Of a stretch of 64,000 bases of DNA, positions 53,602 through 61,793 are shown one piece after another (positions within the stretch are counted from its first letter, which is position 1; each line of letters starts with the position of its first letter). A model generated the notes under the pieces. It was given only the letters and a program-made list of their open reading frames with translations. It had not been told where the DNA came from and searched no databases. The translations under genes and the position numbers were made by a program. Origin of the DNA: Parabacteroides sp. 52 (GTDB lineage: Bacteria > Bacteroidota > Bacteroidia > Bacteroidales > Tannerellaceae); assembly GCF_010500925.1 (NCBI RefSeq), contig NZ_QVMG01000006.1:1-64000 (forward strand), in the 5' to 3' direction.

Positions 53602-54870
53602 ATGACTGAAAAAAGAAAGATAAAATCCTTCCCCCTTTACCTGCAAATACTCGCCGGCATGATACTCGGCATCATCCTGGGTGTCGGCGCCTTACAAACA
53701 GATAGCCACTCATTTATACAACATTGGGTACGCCCCTGGGGACAATTATTCATCCGTTTGCTTCAACTCATAGCCATCCCCCTGGTTTTTGTATCCCTGG
53801 TCAAAGGGGTGACCGGCTTAAAAGACATCAGTCAATTCTCCAAACTGGGAGGAAAGACGATCGGCTTATACCTAACTACCACCGTCGTTGCCGTCCTATT
53901 CGGATTGTCTTTGGGATTGATCGTCAAACCGGGAGCTCTGGTTAATCAGGAACAGGTCCGACCTATACAGGAAAGCTACCAGGCCATCGTAGCAGAGAAG
54001 AAAGAGGCAGCAGCGCAGACCCAGGACCGAGGTCCCCTGGCCTTTCTGGAGGACATTGTGCCCAACAATATCCTACATGCAGCAGGCGACAACTCCAAGA
54101 TGTTGCAGGTGATTTTCTTTGCCGTCTTTTTCGGGATAGCCGCCCTGTTGATTCCGGCCGAAAAAGCTCAACCGGTGATCGATGTGATCGAAGGATTAAA
54201 TGATATTATCCTGAAGATGGTGGATTATATCATCCGCATAGCCCCTGTCGGTGTAGCGGCACTTATGGCCGGCTTGGTGATTGATTTCAGTGGGGATATC
54301 AGTATGTTCGGGGCTTTGGGCGTGTACACCCTGACGGTAGCGGCGGCCATGTGCATCCTAGCGTTTCTTTTTTACCCGGCCTTGATCCATTTTTTTACCC
54401 GCACAGCCGCAAAAGACTTTCTCAAAGCCATGCGTCCGGTACAGCTTTTTGCCTTCTCTACCAGCAGCAGTGCCGCCACTTTGCCCCTGACGCTGGATAC
54501 AGTCGAAAAAGAATTAAAGGTTTCTAAAGAGACAGCCTCTTTCGTCTTGCCGGTAGGCACGACGATCAATATGGACGGCACCTCCTGTTACCAGGCTATC
54601 TCCATCCTGTTTATCGCTCAGGTATTAGGCATCGACCTGAGTTTCACCCAACTAGGTATCATTCTCGTAATGACAATACTTTCTTCCATCGGCACCCCGG
54701 CCATTCCCGGAGGAAGCTATGTGATCCTGACTATGGTACTCACTTCGGTAGGTATTCCGGCAGAAGGCTTGGCATTGATCATCGGCATAGACCGCCCGTT
54801 GGACATGCTCCGAACAGCCGTCAACGTCACGGGAGACGCTACCGTGGCCTCTATTGTAGACAATAAATAA
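53602..54870 (+). CDS. Dicarboxylate/amino acid:cation (Na+ or H+) symporter
   Basis: A 422-residue transporter of the DAACS family (GltP/GltT/DctA type). Eight membrane helices and two re-entrant hairpins are consistent with the fold. Signature motifs: the serine-rich hairpin AFSTSSSAATLPLT (HP1) and INMDGTSCYQ of TM7 (the NMDGT motif), followed by GTPAIPGGSYVILTMVL of HP2 and GIDRPLDMLRTAVNVTGDA of TM8, where Asp/Arg fix dicarboxylate substrates. Glutamate, aspartate or C4-dicarboxylates are likely; which one is open. The first periplasmic loop holds an Ala/Gln-rich insertion (EKKEAAAQTQDRG). Confidence 0.94.
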   Translation: MTEKRKIKSFPLYLQILAGMILGIILGVGALQTDSHSFIQHWVRPWGQLFIRLLQLIAIPLVFVSLVKGVTGLKDISQFSKLGGKTIGLYLTTTVVAVLFGLSLGLIVKPGALVNQEQVRPIQESYQAIVAEKKEAAAQTQDRGPLAFLEDIVPNNILHAAGDNSKMLQVIFFAVFFGIAALLIPAEKAQPVIDVIEGLNDIILKMVDYIIRIAPVGVAALMAGLVIDFSGDISMFGALGVYTLTVAAAMCILAFLFYPALIHFFTRTAAKDFLKAMRPVQLFAFSTSSSAATLPLTLDTVEKELKVSKETASFVLPVGTTINMDGTSCYQAISILFIAQVLGIDLSFTQLGIILVMTILSSIGTPAIPGGSYVILTMVLTSVGIPAEGLALIIGIDRPLDMLRTAVNVTGDATVASIVDNK

Positions 54871-54899
54871 TCGCCCCGGGGCGAAAGCGAAAAGAATCT

Positions 54900-55781
54900 T
54901 TAGAAGTTATATGCCACACCGATTCCTAATACTTCTTTAAACTGTACCTTCGCTCCTTTTTTTTCGCCATCGGCTCCGACCCTTTTCACATCGTTGTCGT
55001 ATTTCAACGTGGTGTTGATGGTAGCAGAAAGGTATTTGTTTATCTTCATGCTGACTAATACATCCCAGTTAACGTCGATATTTCCGAATTGTTTATTGTA
55101 GGGAGTAAACAAATCGAGTGTAGTCACCAATTGCACATTCTCCATAACAGCCTGTTCAGCCCGCGCTTTAAAATAAGAGCCGAACTCTGCTTTGAATTTA
55201 TCCCCCGGATCCACACCGAAAGCGCCTGTATCGGAAAGATAATCATCCGCCACAATAGTCAATTTACCTGCCACGGGAGAGAAATACAACGAATAATTTG
55301 CCTTCGGACGATATTCGAGACCCAAAGAAATATTGGAATAGGCCGGTGCGAAAAAGGAGGAAATATAATGGGTCTTATCCGGATATTTATATCCTTTATA
55401 AAACTGAGTCTTTAAGTCGCCCATGGCGGTATAAAACCATTTATTATCAGCTGTATATCCAAGCTGGGTGGTGAAGTTTATGTTATCATTGGTTTTCTGC
55501 GTACCGTTCGTTTTATTATTCGACAAACCATATTCCAACACCAAGGTGTTTTGCCATAACCAGTTGCCACTTTTACGCAATAACTTCCCATTCAAATAAG
55601 CATTACCGGCTAAAGAATTCTCTCCCCCGGCCGACCAGTTACTCAAAGCGGTCTGTGAAATATTCAGCCCCGTCACTCCGGACAATACCCATTTTCCATC
55701 TTCATACCCTTGTTCGTCAGTCTGCGCCTTAACACCTGATACAGCGAGGATGGTCAAGGCCGTAAATAATAAACGTCTCAT
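54900..55781 (-). CDS. DUF3078-type outer-membrane beta-barrel protein
   Basis: A 293-residue exported protein with signal peptide (1-20, GVKAQ) and alternating hydrophobic strands, predicted to be an outer-membrane barrel. The N-terminal mature stretch WVLSGVTGLNISQTALSNWSAGGENSLAGNAYLNG is characteristic of the DUF3078 family of Bacteroidetes. It ends GVAYNF with a terminal aromatic residue. Function is unknown. It is divergent from the histidine-rich protein; their promoter boxes lie only 22 bases apart. Confidence 0.85.
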   Translation of the reverse strand: MRRLLFTALTILAVSGVKAQTDEQGYEDGKWVLSGVTGLNISQTALSNWSAGGENSLAGNAYLNGKLLRKSGNWLWQNTLVLEYGLSNNKTNGTQKTNDNINFTTQLGYTADNKWFYTAMGDLKTQFYKGYKYPDKTHYISSFFAPAYSNISLGLEYRPKANYSLYFSPVAGKLTIVADDYLSDTGAFGVDPGDKFKAEFGSYFKARAEQAVMENVQLVTTLDLFTPYNKQFGNIDVNWDVLVSMKINKYLSATINTTLKYDNDVKRVGADGEKKGAKVQFKEVLGIGVAYNF

Positions 55782-55889
55782 CTTATTTTTATTTTAATTA
55801 TATTTTTTCTTTTGCCTTTATGCATGAAACAACATGCCTCTTTTTTTTGTTTATGCAAACCGATGGTGCACCGTCTGCAATTAAAGGGA

Positions 55890-55897
55890 CAAAGGTA
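55890..55897 (-). promoter_or_regulatory. Putative DUF3078 gene promoter (-7 box)
   Basis: Plus-strand CAAAGGTA is TACCTTTG on the minus strand. It faces away from the box at 55919-55926, so the two promoter regions interleave and could be jointly controlled. Confidence 0.55.
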
Positions 55898-55918
55898 TTA
55901 TTTATAGAAGATTTATCT

Positions 55919-55926
55919 TATCTTTG
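55919..55926 (+). promoter_or_regulatory. Putative promoter (-7 box) of the histidine-rich gene and receptor
   Basis: TATCTTTG; it covers the TTG at 55924 that opens the longer frame, supporting the later GTG start at 55954. Confidence 0.6.
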
Positions 55927-55953
55927 CACGCATTTTATTTACTCAAAAAACAG

Positions 55954-56310
55954 GTGAAAAGAGGGATTGTTGAATATACGAAGTGGTTGCTGCCGGTCTT
56001 GTTTTCCGGTTATTTCATCCTTGTTTCCTTATTTTCCCACGTGCACATCTATGAAGGGATCGCTATTGTTCACGCGCATCCATTCAAAAAAAACGCAAAC
56101 AGCCCCCAACACACACACACTTCTTTCAAGGAAATACTGTTTTTCCAGGCATTATCCATTATACAAGCTACCGATGGTGCCATACAAACAGGGCTCTTAG
56201 AGGCTATAACCGGAGAATTTCATACGCTTTTATATACCGTTCCCTCTATTGATCTGCACGATCCGATCATCGGACACCCTTCCCTTCGCGGCCCTCCTTC
56301 TCTTGGGTAA
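55954..56310 (+). CDS. Small histidine-rich membrane-anchored protein
   Basis: A 118-residue protein counted from a GTG at 55954 (VKRGIVEYTKWLLP). One membrane segment (about 11-29, LLPVLFSGYFILVSLFS) is followed at once by SHVHIYEG, then HAHPF and QHTHT, giving about nine histidines in the exported part. It ends DLHDPIIGHPSLRGPPSLG. I recognise no domain. The clustered His-x-His motifs suggest binding of a transition metal in the periplasm, and the TonB receptor downstream (135 bases) would be the transporter. Such small His-x-His proteins next to receptors occur in Bacteroidetes; function is inference. Confidence 0.65.
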   Translation: MKRGIVEYTKWLLPVLFSGYFILVSLFSHVHIYEGIAIVHAHPFKKNANSPQHTHTSFKEILFFQALSIIQATDGAIQTGLLEAITGEFHTLLYTVPSIDLHDPIIGHPSLRGPPSLG

Positions 56311-56445
56311 AATAAGAAAGACCTCAAACAACGGACGTCAGACACTCCACAGAGGTTTTTGACGTACATTTTTCTGTTTCATTTTAATGGGAAACTGGCA
56401 TTATACGGCCTCTTTCTCTACATTTTTAATATTATTAAACCCGCG

Positions 56446-58746
56446 ATGAATAAGTTATTTACCATTTTATTTTGTATATCTCTCATCTGTTTACAGGCTT
56501 ATGCCGAAGAAAAGGTTGTATTGAACCCCTCAGACGCTAATATTATCGGACATGTATTGGATAAAAAAACCGGGGAACACCTATCCTACATCAATATCTT
56601 CCTGGAAGGTACTACCCTGGGAACGGTGACAGACGGAACCGGCCATTACTACCTGAAAAATCTGCCCGAAGGTAAGTTCAAGCTCGTCATGAAATCACTT
56701 GGTTACAAAACAATAAGCCAAGAGGTATCCACCCAAAAAGGAAAAACGCTTGAGATTAACTTCGAAGCCGAAGAAGATGCCATTGCCCTCGACGGTGTGG
56801 TCGTATCGGCCAACCGGAATGAAACGACACGCCGCCTGGCGCCCTCGTTGGTGAACGTACTGGACGCTAAAATCTTTGAGACAACACATTCGACATCCCT
56901 GGCGGAAGGATTGAATTTCCAACCCGGGGTGCGCGTAGAAAACAATTGCCAGAACTGTGGTTTCCAACAGGTTCGCATAAACGGTATGGAAGGACCTTAT
57001 ACCCAATTACTGATGGACAGTCGCCCCATCTTCAGCGCCTTAACCGGTGTATACGGACTGGAGCAGATACCGGCCAATATGATAGAAAGGGTTGAGATTA
57101 TGCGTGGAGGAGGTTCGGCTCTTTTCGGCTCTTCGGCCATCGCTGGCACAATCAATATCATCACCAAAGAGCCATTGAGAAACTCTGCCCAGGTGGCCCA
57201 TTCGCTGACCATGATTGGCGGAGAACGACCGGATAACAATACGACAGTCAATGCCTCACTCGTTACCGACGACCATAAAGCCGGCATTTATATCTTTGCA
57301 CAAAACCGCTATCGCTCGGCCTACGACAAAGACAATGACGGCTATTCCGAAATCGGCAAACTGGATGCAAAAACAATCGGCTTTCGCTCCTATCTGAAGA
57401 CAAGCACCTACACCAAACTTACATTCGAATATCACGGCATCAGTGAGTTTCGCCGGGGAGGCGATCAACTGAATTTACCGCCGCACGAAACAAATATCAC
57501 CGAACAAACCGAACACAACATACAGGGTGGAGGATTAAAATACGACATCTTTTCCAAAGATTATCATCACCGGATCAACATCTACACCTCCGCACAACAC
57601 ACCAAACGAAGCAGTTATTACGGAGCAGGGCAGGATATGAATGCCTACGGAAACACGACGGACCTCACCTTTGTCGGAGGAGCACAATATGGATACGACT
57701 GGGACAATCTAATCTTCATGCCGGCGCAGTTCACCGGTGGTGCGGAATACAGCTACGACGACCTGCAAGACGAAATGTTAGGCTATAAACGAACCATAGC
57801 CCAAACCGTTCGTATCGGTAGCGCTTTCGTGCAAAACGAATGGAAAAATGCCCGGTGGAGCTTCTTGATTGGCGGACGCATTGACAAGCACAACCTGATA
57901 GACAATGCTATCTTTAGTCCGCGTGCCAACATCCGTTACAACCCGACTGCCGATATCAATATGCGCCTCTCCTACTCCAGCGGCTTCCGTGCCCCACAGG
58001 CCTTTGACGAAGATTTGCATATCACAGCTGTGGGGGGTGATGTGGTATTGATCGAATTATCCGATGATCTGAAAGAGGAAAATTCCCAAAGCATCAGCGC
58101 TTCTGTGGATTTCTACCGCCGCCAGGGAGCAACCCAGACCAATTTCCTTATTGAAGGTTTTTATACAGATCTCAGAGACGTCTTCGTGCTCGAAGAAAAA
58201 GGAGAAAACGAAGAAGGCAATATGGTCATGGAACGACGCAACGGCAAAGGGGCCCGTGTTATGGGTATCAACCTCGAAGGCAAAGTAGCTTACTCCTGGA
58301 TGCAATTTCAGGCCGGTGCCACCCTGCAACGCAGCCGTTACAAAGAGGCCGAACAATGGAGCAGCAACAAAAAAATAGCCCCTCAAAAGAAAATGTTCCG
58401 CTCACCGGATGTATATGGCTATTTCACCAGCACCCTCACCCCCGTCAAACGTCTCTCTGCCTCCCTTACCGGAACGTATACGGGAAGTATGTTGGTGCAA
58501 CACATGAAAGGGTATATCCCGGAAGACAGAGAAGAGAAAACACCTGACTTTTTTGATATGAATATCAAAGTCGCTTATGATTTCCCTTTATACAAAACGA
58601 CAGTTTTCCAACTGAACGCAGGGGTGCAAAACATATTCAACGCCTTTCAGGATGATTTCGATAAACACGAAAACAGAGATTCCGGCTATATCTATGGCCC
58701 CGGATTGCCTCGTAGCTTCTTTGTCGGATGTAAAATATCTTATTAA
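56446..58746 (+). CDS. TonB-dependent receptor, probable metal or metal-complex transporter
   Basis: A 766-residue outer-membrane receptor, starting at the ATG at 56446 (MNKLFTILFC); the frame opens earlier at a TTG, but the signal peptide (ending QAYAEE) fits this start. Order: carboxypeptidase-like domain (IIGHVLDKKTGEHLSYINIF), plug domain with an unusual cysteine pair NNCQNCGFQQVRINGMEG and MIERVEIMRGGGSALFGSSA, and a beta-barrel ending FVGCKISY. The plug resembles BtuB/siderophore-type receptors more than SusC. Together with the upstream histidine-rich protein this suggests uptake of a metal ion or metal complex. The exact ligand is unknown. Copy E follows 17 bases after the stop. Confidence 0.9.
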   Translation: MNKLFTILFCISLICLQAYAEEKVVLNPSDANIIGHVLDKKTGEHLSYINIFLEGTTLGTVTDGTGHYYLKNLPEGKFKLVMKSLGYKTISQEVSTQKGKTLEINFEAEEDAIALDGVVVSANRNETTRRLAPSLVNVLDAKIFETTHSTSLAEGLNFQPGVRVENNCQNCGFQQVRINGMEGPYTQLLMDSRPIFSALTGVYGLEQIPANMIERVEIMRGGGSALFGSSAIAGTINIITKEPLRNSAQVAHSLTMIGGERPDNNTTVNASLVTDDHKAGIYIFAQNRYRSAYDKDNDGYSEIGKLDAKTIGFRSYLKTSTYTKLTFEYHGISEFRRGGDQLNLPPHETNITEQTEHNIQGGGLKYDIFSKDYHHRINIYTSAQHTKRSSYYGAGQDMNAYGNTTDLTFVGGAQYGYDWDNLIFMPAQFTGGAEYSYDDLQDEMLGYKRTIAQTVRIGSAFVQNEWKNARWSFLIGGRIDKHNLIDNAIFSPRANIRYNPTADINMRLSYSSGFRAPQAFDEDLHITAVGGDVVLIELSDDLKEENSQSISASVDFYRRQGATQTNFLIEGFYTDLRDVFVLEEKGENEEGNMVMERRNGKGARVMGINLEGKVAYSWMQFQAGATLQRSRYKEAEQWSSNKKIAPQKKMFRSPDVYGYFTSTLTPVKRLSASLTGTYTGSMLVQHMKGYIPEDREEKTPDFFDMNIKVAYDFPLYKTTVFQLNAGVQNIFNAFQDDFDKHENRDSGYIYGPGLPRSFFVGCKISY

Positions 58747-58756
58747 AACTGGGGAG

Positions 58757-58856
58757 AATTCTATTGCCGATGGGCATCAGCAATATTGCTGAAGCCCATC
58801 GACAATATTGCTGAACAGCATCGTCAATATTGCCGATGCCCATCGGCAATAGAATT
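58757..58856. repeat. Quadruple-palindrome element, copy E
   Basis: Four 20-bp units at 58764-58783, 58786-58805, 58808-58827 and 58830-58849, each separated by ta. Unit 1 (TTGCCGATGGGCATCAGCAA) is not fully self-complementary at its centre (GG), but unit 4 carries the matching CC (TTGCCGATGCCCATCGGCAA): 19 of 20 positions pair between them. Unit 1 also pairs with unit 2 at 18 of 20. AATTCTA and TAGAATT frame the element as an outer inverted repeat. It starts 17 bases after a receptor gene and could double as its terminator. Confidence 0.92.
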
Positions 58857-58972
58857 ATCCTTATAATATGCTCTTAAAATACAGGAATAACGGATCATTT
58901 TAGGGGAGATCTGGTTTATAAATAGACAGAAAGGCGTCTTGCTTTCTTTCCTGGTATATATAAAAAAGAAAA

Positions 58973-59072
58973 GGTTGTCATCGCGACAACCAATCTTCAT
59001 TGTTAACCTTAAAATCTAATACCATGAAAAACACAGTGCAAATATAAGCATTTTATGTTATGCAGCATAAAA
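58973..59072 (+). promoter_or_regulatory. Possible leader: hairpin, 7-codon frame and second hairpin
   Basis: The stem ggttgtc/gacaacc (58973-58991, loop atcgc) is followed by a minimal open frame, ATG at 59024 to TAA at 59047 (MKNTVQI). A second potential hairpin, ttttatg/cataaaa, follows at about 59054. The arrangement resembles a translation-dependent leader, but the glycosyltransferase promoter box at 59206 lies downstream, so any RNA made here need not reach the gene. Together with copy E and that promoter this is all I see in the stretch 58747-59265. Confidence 0.35.
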
Positions 59073-59205
59073 ACAGCTCTAATTAGTGGCCGTTTTTAAC
59101 CCTATTTAACACAAACATGTCGTAAAACACATTTTCCCACCACACAAATATGCCATAAGTTGTTATATCAAACGTTTTAAAAGGCATGCCCTGTCAGGTT
59201 TTTCT

Positions 59206-59213
59206 TACCTTTG
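59206..59213 (+). promoter_or_regulatory. Putative glycosyltransferase operon promoter (-7 box)
   Basis: TACCTTTG, 52 bases before the ATG at 59266. Confidence 0.55.
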
Positions 59214-59265
59214 TTTATTCAATGCATCAAATTCCATTTTGTCACAACAAAAGAAAGACAAGCCA

Positions 59266-60723
59266 ATGAAAAGAATAGATTGCTTCATCGCGTATGAAGA
59301 TTTTTGCAATACCCAACAAACCGTCAAGCAATTACTGGAATCTGCTTTCGTCAATAACATCTACCTGATAACAACAAATCCAAAGGCGCAGACAATTTCT
59401 CCGGCGCATATACTTCCGGTTGAAAAGAGAACGAATAGCTCCCTGATCCGCCTGATAGCCCAAAAGGCCCAAAGCGATTATGTGTTATTCTATAACAAAG
59501 AGCAGGTTTTACAACCCGGATTGTTTGCCCTCGAACGCTTTGTCACTATTGCCGACGATACACAAGCCGGCATGGTCTATTCTGATTATTTTGAGATCAA
59601 AGAAGGGAAATGCACTATGCATCCGGTTATTGATTATCAAAAGGGGAGCTTACGGGATGATTTCAACTTCGGGTCTGTCCTATTATACAAAACCCAAGCG
59701 TTGAAAGAAGCGGCAGAAGCCATGCATACCGACTATATGTATGCCGGATTATATGATTTACGCTTAAAAGTTTCTCAGAAATATCCCTTAGTCCATATCA
59801 ATGAATACCTGTATACGGTATTGGAAAAGGACACACGAAAGTCCGGAGAAAAGATATTCGACTATGTCGATCCCAAGAACCGGGCCGTGCAGATTGAAAT
59901 GGAAAAGGCATGCACTATGCACTTAAAAGAAATAGGCGGATACCTGCCTCCTGCCTGCAAGACAGTAGACTTCGACCTAGAGACATTCCCCGTAGAAGCG
60001 TCTGTAATCATACCCGTCCGCAACCGAGAACGTACCATCAAAGAGGCTATCGACTCGGTATTGAAACAAAGGGCCTCTTTTGCATACAACCTGATTATCA
60101 TTGATAACCACTCAACCGACCAAACAACGCAAATCATCGAGAGCTATGCAGAGAATCCCCAAGTGATTCTTATTCGTCCCGATCGGGAGGACTTAGGAAT
60201 CGGTGGCTGCTGGAACACTGGCGTACACCATCCGGCTTGCGGCAAATTTGCCATTCAATTGGATAGCGACGATGTATATAGCGATGAGAATACCCTGCAG
60301 AAAATAGTGGATGCCTTTTACGATCAGCAATGCGCCATGGTCGTAGGCACTTACCGGATGACAAACTTTCAGATGGAAACCATTCCACCCGGCATCATTG
60401 ACCACCGGGAATGGACCCCGGAAAACGGGAAAAACAATGCCTTGCGCATCAATGGACTCGGTGCTCCCCGCGCATTTTACACCCCGTTGCTTCGCCAAAT
60501 CAATCTGCCCAACACCAGTTATGGCGAAGACTATGCCCTGGGACTGCGCATCAGCCGGGAATATCGGATCGGACGCATATACGATGTGCTCTATCTCTGC
60601 CGCCGTTGGGAAGACAATTCGGATGCCTCATTGGATGTTCTGAAAATGAACACCCACAACACATACAAAGACAAAATAAGAACCTGGGAATTAGAAGCCC
60701 GTATACATAAAATGAAAATATGA
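59266..60723 (+). CDS. Tandem glycosyltransferase family 2-like protein
   Basis: A 485-residue cytosolic protein from ATG 59266 (MKRIDCFIAYEDFCN); a TTG at 59239 is less likely. The C-terminal domain (about 244-450) is a GT-A family 2 fold: VEASVIIPVRNRERTIKEAIDSVL, IIIDNHSTDQT, the metal/nucleotide motif LDSDDVY (D333-D336) and the acceptor-site YGEDYALG (E421-D422). The N-terminal 230 residues (SDYVLFYNKEQVLQPG, GMVYSDYFEIKEGKC, FNFGSVLLYK) look like a second, degenerate GT-A domain without a clear DxD. The stop overlaps the next start (TGATG), so translation is coupled to the HIT-like phosphorylase. Substrates are unknown. Confidence 0.85.
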   Translation: MKRIDCFIAYEDFCNTQQTVKQLLESAFVNNIYLITTNPKAQTISPAHILPVEKRTNSSLIRLIAQKAQSDYVLFYNKEQVLQPGLFALERFVTIADDTQAGMVYSDYFEIKEGKCTMHPVIDYQKGSLRDDFNFGSVLLYKTQALKEAAEAMHTDYMYAGLYDLRLKVSQKYPLVHINEYLYTVLEKDTRKSGEKIFDYVDPKNRAVQIEMEKACTMHLKEIGGYLPPACKTVDFDLETFPVEASVIIPVRNRERTIKEAIDSVLKQRASFAYNLIIIDNHSTDQTTQIIESYAENPQVILIRPDREDLGIGGCWNTGVHHPACGKFAIQLDSDDVYSDENTLQKIVDAFYDQQCAMVVGTYRMTNFQMETIPPGIIDHREWTPENGKNNALRINGLGAPRAFYTPLLRQINLPNTSYGEDYALGLRISREYRIGRIYDVLYLCRRWEDNSDASLDVLKMNTHNTYKDKIRTWELEARIHKMKI

Positions 60724-61691
60724 TGCCCGAGACAAACACGTATTCCGCCGAAGCCATCCGATTATTGAACAGGCAACTAAAGGAATGGCCCTTGGCGAAT
60801 AAAAACTTTCTTCTGTTAAAGTCTATACGGTTAAAGACATTTGAGATGGATGGATTTACTATAAAAGTCCAATTCACCCCCTCCCGGATGCTCTCAAGCA
60901 ATGCCAAGGTGGATATGTTTTCCCTGAAAGAAAGAAAGTGTTTTTTATGCTCTCACCACCTTCCACCCGAACAGGAAAAGAGAGTCTGGAAGGCAAAGTA
61001 TTTGTTGTTAGTCAATCCCTATCCGATCTTCCCGGAGCATTTCACGATTCCCTCTATAGAGCATGTCGACCAACGGATCCTGCATCGCTTTGAAGACTTT
61101 TTGGAACTGGCGCATGCCCTGGATGCCTTTACTGTTTTTTACAACGGGCCTAAAAGTGGGGCTTCTGCTCCCGATCACGCGCATTTCCAGGCTGTCACGC
61201 GCCATATTATGCCTATAGACGATGAGGTGTATACGCGGATTGAAGAGGGACAAAGACTTATTCAACTACCGGGAGGAACCTTATATCAACTCACCCATTA
61301 CCTACGCAACGGATTTGTAATCAAGGCGCAAACAATCGAAGCGGCCCATACCCTATTCAAGCTGGTGTACAAACATCTTGTCGTAAAACCCGACGAAGTA
61401 GAACCCGGCATGAATATGTTCGCACACTACCAGAACGGAACCTGGACGATCACGATCATTCCACGTAAAAAACATCGCCCCTGGCAGTTCGCAGCAAAAG
61501 GAGAAGAACGTTTATTATCCAGCCCGGGGGCTGCCGATATAGGAGGCCTCTTTGTGACCGCCCGAGAGGAAGATTTTGAAAAGATCCGGAAAGATTTATT
61601 GGAGGATATTTACAGTCAGGTTTGTTTCAATGACACCGAAATTGCCGAAATTGCCAAAAAAATAACTGCAAATGCCCCTAAAGGCCATTAA
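60723..61691 (+). CDS. HIT-superfamily phosphorylase-like protein (DUF4922 type)
   Basis: A 322-residue protein of the DUF4922 type. The core VFYNGPKSGASAPDHAHFQAV (about 138-158; quote split at the motif HAHFQ, H152-H154-Q156) has the HIT-family active-site pattern H-x-H-x-Q and the N-G-x-x-S-G-A-S approach seen in Ap4A phosphorylase and GDP-galactose phosphorylase. A Cys pair C73/C76 (CFLCSHHLP) could hold zinc with nearby histidines. It is translationally coupled to the glycosyltransferase. A role in phosphorolysis of a nucleotide-sugar or dinucleotide linked to glycan synthesis is a reasonable but unproven inference. The alternative start ATG at 60720 overlaps in the same manner. Confidence 0.82.
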   Translation: MPETNTYSAEAIRLLNRQLKEWPLANKNFLLLKSIRLKTFEMDGFTIKVQFTPSRMLSSNAKVDMFSLKERKCFLCSHHLPPEQEKRVWKAKYLLLVNPYPIFPEHFTIPSIEHVDQRILHRFEDFLELAHALDAFTVFYNGPKSGASAPDHAHFQAVTRHIMPIDDEVYTRIEEGQRLIQLPGGTLYQLTHYLRNGFVIKAQTIEAAHTLFKLVYKHLVVKPDEVEPGMNMFAHYQNGTWTITIIPRKKHRPWQFAAKGEERLLSSPGAADIGGLFVTAREEDFEKIRKDLLEDIYSQVCFNDTEIAEIAKKITANAPKGH

Positions 61692-61728
61692 TTATTAGAA
61701 AAATGGATAAGATAATGAATTTGTTAAT

Positions 61729-61736
61729 TATCTTTG
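61729..61736 (+). promoter_or_regulatory. Putative lpxK-thiL promoter (-7 box)
   Basis: TATCTTTG, 57 bases before lpxK. Confidence 0.55.
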
Positions 61737-61793
61737 CCGTAAACAAAAAGTATCACATTCTTTGTATAATGTGAAGAAATAGTTAGTTACGGA

